From the NCBI RefSeq assembly GCF_910592395.1, contig NC_088322.1, forward strand, positions 9,543,431 to 9,607,430: a stretch of DNA of 64,000 bases, in the 5' to 3' direction. Below, piece by piece: positions 63,470-64,000 of the stretch. How positions within the stretch are numbered: position 1 is the stretch's first letter; the number at the start of each line of letters is the position of its first letter. Made by a program: the position numbers and the translations under genes. Below the pieces are notes generated by a model, which saw only the letters and a list, made by a program, of their open reading frames with translations, searched no databases and was not told the origin of the DNA. The DNA comes from Lineus longissimus (lineage: Eukaryota > Nemertea > Pilidiophora > Heteronemertea > Lineidae).

Positions 63470-64000
63470 CTCTTGAGACTCTCTCCTTTCAAGGGATGTG
63501 ACCCTGTATTAAACTACTACCTGCAACCTTGCCTCCATAAGGTCTCCAACAATCCCGATGGCCCTCGCATCGCGTTGGACTTCTACCTACCGACAGAGAG
63601 TGAATTCTCTCCTTTAACTACTGCCTGCAACCTTGCATCTGTCTGGTCTCCAACAATGCCAATGGTCCTCATGACGTGCTGGGCCACTTCGATGAATCGA
63701 CAGAGAGTGAATTCTCTCCTTTAAAGAGATGCGTACCTGTTAACTACCGCCTGCAACCTTGCATCCATAAGGTCTCCAACAATCCCGATGGCCCTCGCAT
63801 CGCGTTGGACTTCTACCTACCGACAGAGAGTGAATTCTCTCATTTAAAGGGATGTGTCTCTATTAACTACTGCCTGCAACCTTGTATCTGTCAGGTCTCC
63901 AACAATGCCAATGGCCCTTATAACGTGCTGGACCACTTCGATGATTTCACAGAGAGTGAATTCTCTCCTTTAAAGGGATGTGTCTCTGTTAACTCCTGCC
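63470..64000 (+). repeat. Dimeric satellite array, continues beyond the window
   Basis: GTCTCCAACAAT recurs at 63542, 63646, 63772 and 63895. Monomers are about 125 bp (one shortened to 104) and alternate between type A (CCCGATGGCCCTCGCATCG) and type B (GCCAATGG, then ACGTGCTGG and CCACTTCGATGA). The A-B dimer repeats about every 230-250 bp. All monomers share ACAGAGAGTGAATTCTCTC, which is partly palindromic. Confidence 0.85.

Noticed and set aside
63281-63724. 147-codon frame near the window end
   Set aside because: Runs into the dimeric satellite and shares no frame with its other monomers.

Overview
This is animal nuclear DNA. The genes are split by GT-AG introns, intergenic DNA is long and repeat-rich, and there are no operons or prokaryotic signals. 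Three protein-coding genes can be reconstructed: a ribosomal protein (RPS26), a BMP/activin type I receptor kinase of the ALK1/ALK2 (Saxophone) class, and a CAP-Gly coiled-coil protein. The receptor class restricts the source to animals. The many small transposons and the AAGGTCA-rich repeats suggest a marine invertebrate. I cannot tell an invertebrate deuterostome from a lophotrochozoan by reading alone.

Layout. At 1-6.9 kb lie simple and tandem repeats, including a 77-bp array carrying nuclear-receptor half-sites. From 6.9 to 23.9 kb, minus strand, runs an 11-exon gene for a roughly 580-residue protein with a C-terminal CAP-Gly (microtubule plus-end type) domain. Its introns hold an 831-bp foldback element with an 8-bp target duplication, several CAGTAGAACC-type MITEs and tRNA-like repeats. 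From 23.9 to 27.1 kb is the spacer to the divergently transcribed RPS26 gene, and 1.9 kb of it is one complete inverted-repeat transposon with a 6-bp target duplication and its own small ORF. RPS26 (plus strand, 27.1-28.6 kb) has four coding exons, with the first intron directly after the ATG.

From 28.6 to 56.8 kb I find no convincing gene. The stretch holds tRNA-derived SINE copies (one split by a MITE, with the empty site preserved in its paralogue), a 17-bp minisatellite with a 156-bp higher-order unit, a 990-bp foldback containing decayed zinc-finger-linker-like repeats, a near-perfect hairpin MITE, several tandem duplications and one good TATA promoter candidate. From 56.9 to 60.4 kb, plus strand, lies the ACVR1-like receptor (ectodomain, transmembrane helix, GS box, complete kinase, five-codon last exon); its signal-peptide exon was not found. 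A dimeric satellite starts near 63.47 kb and leaves the window.

The three genes are not a functional cluster: they serve the cytoskeleton, translation and BMP signalling. The most unusual content is structural: complete, datable mobile elements with readable target duplications, and hierarchical tandem repeats. I did not find a convincing new multi-gene system.
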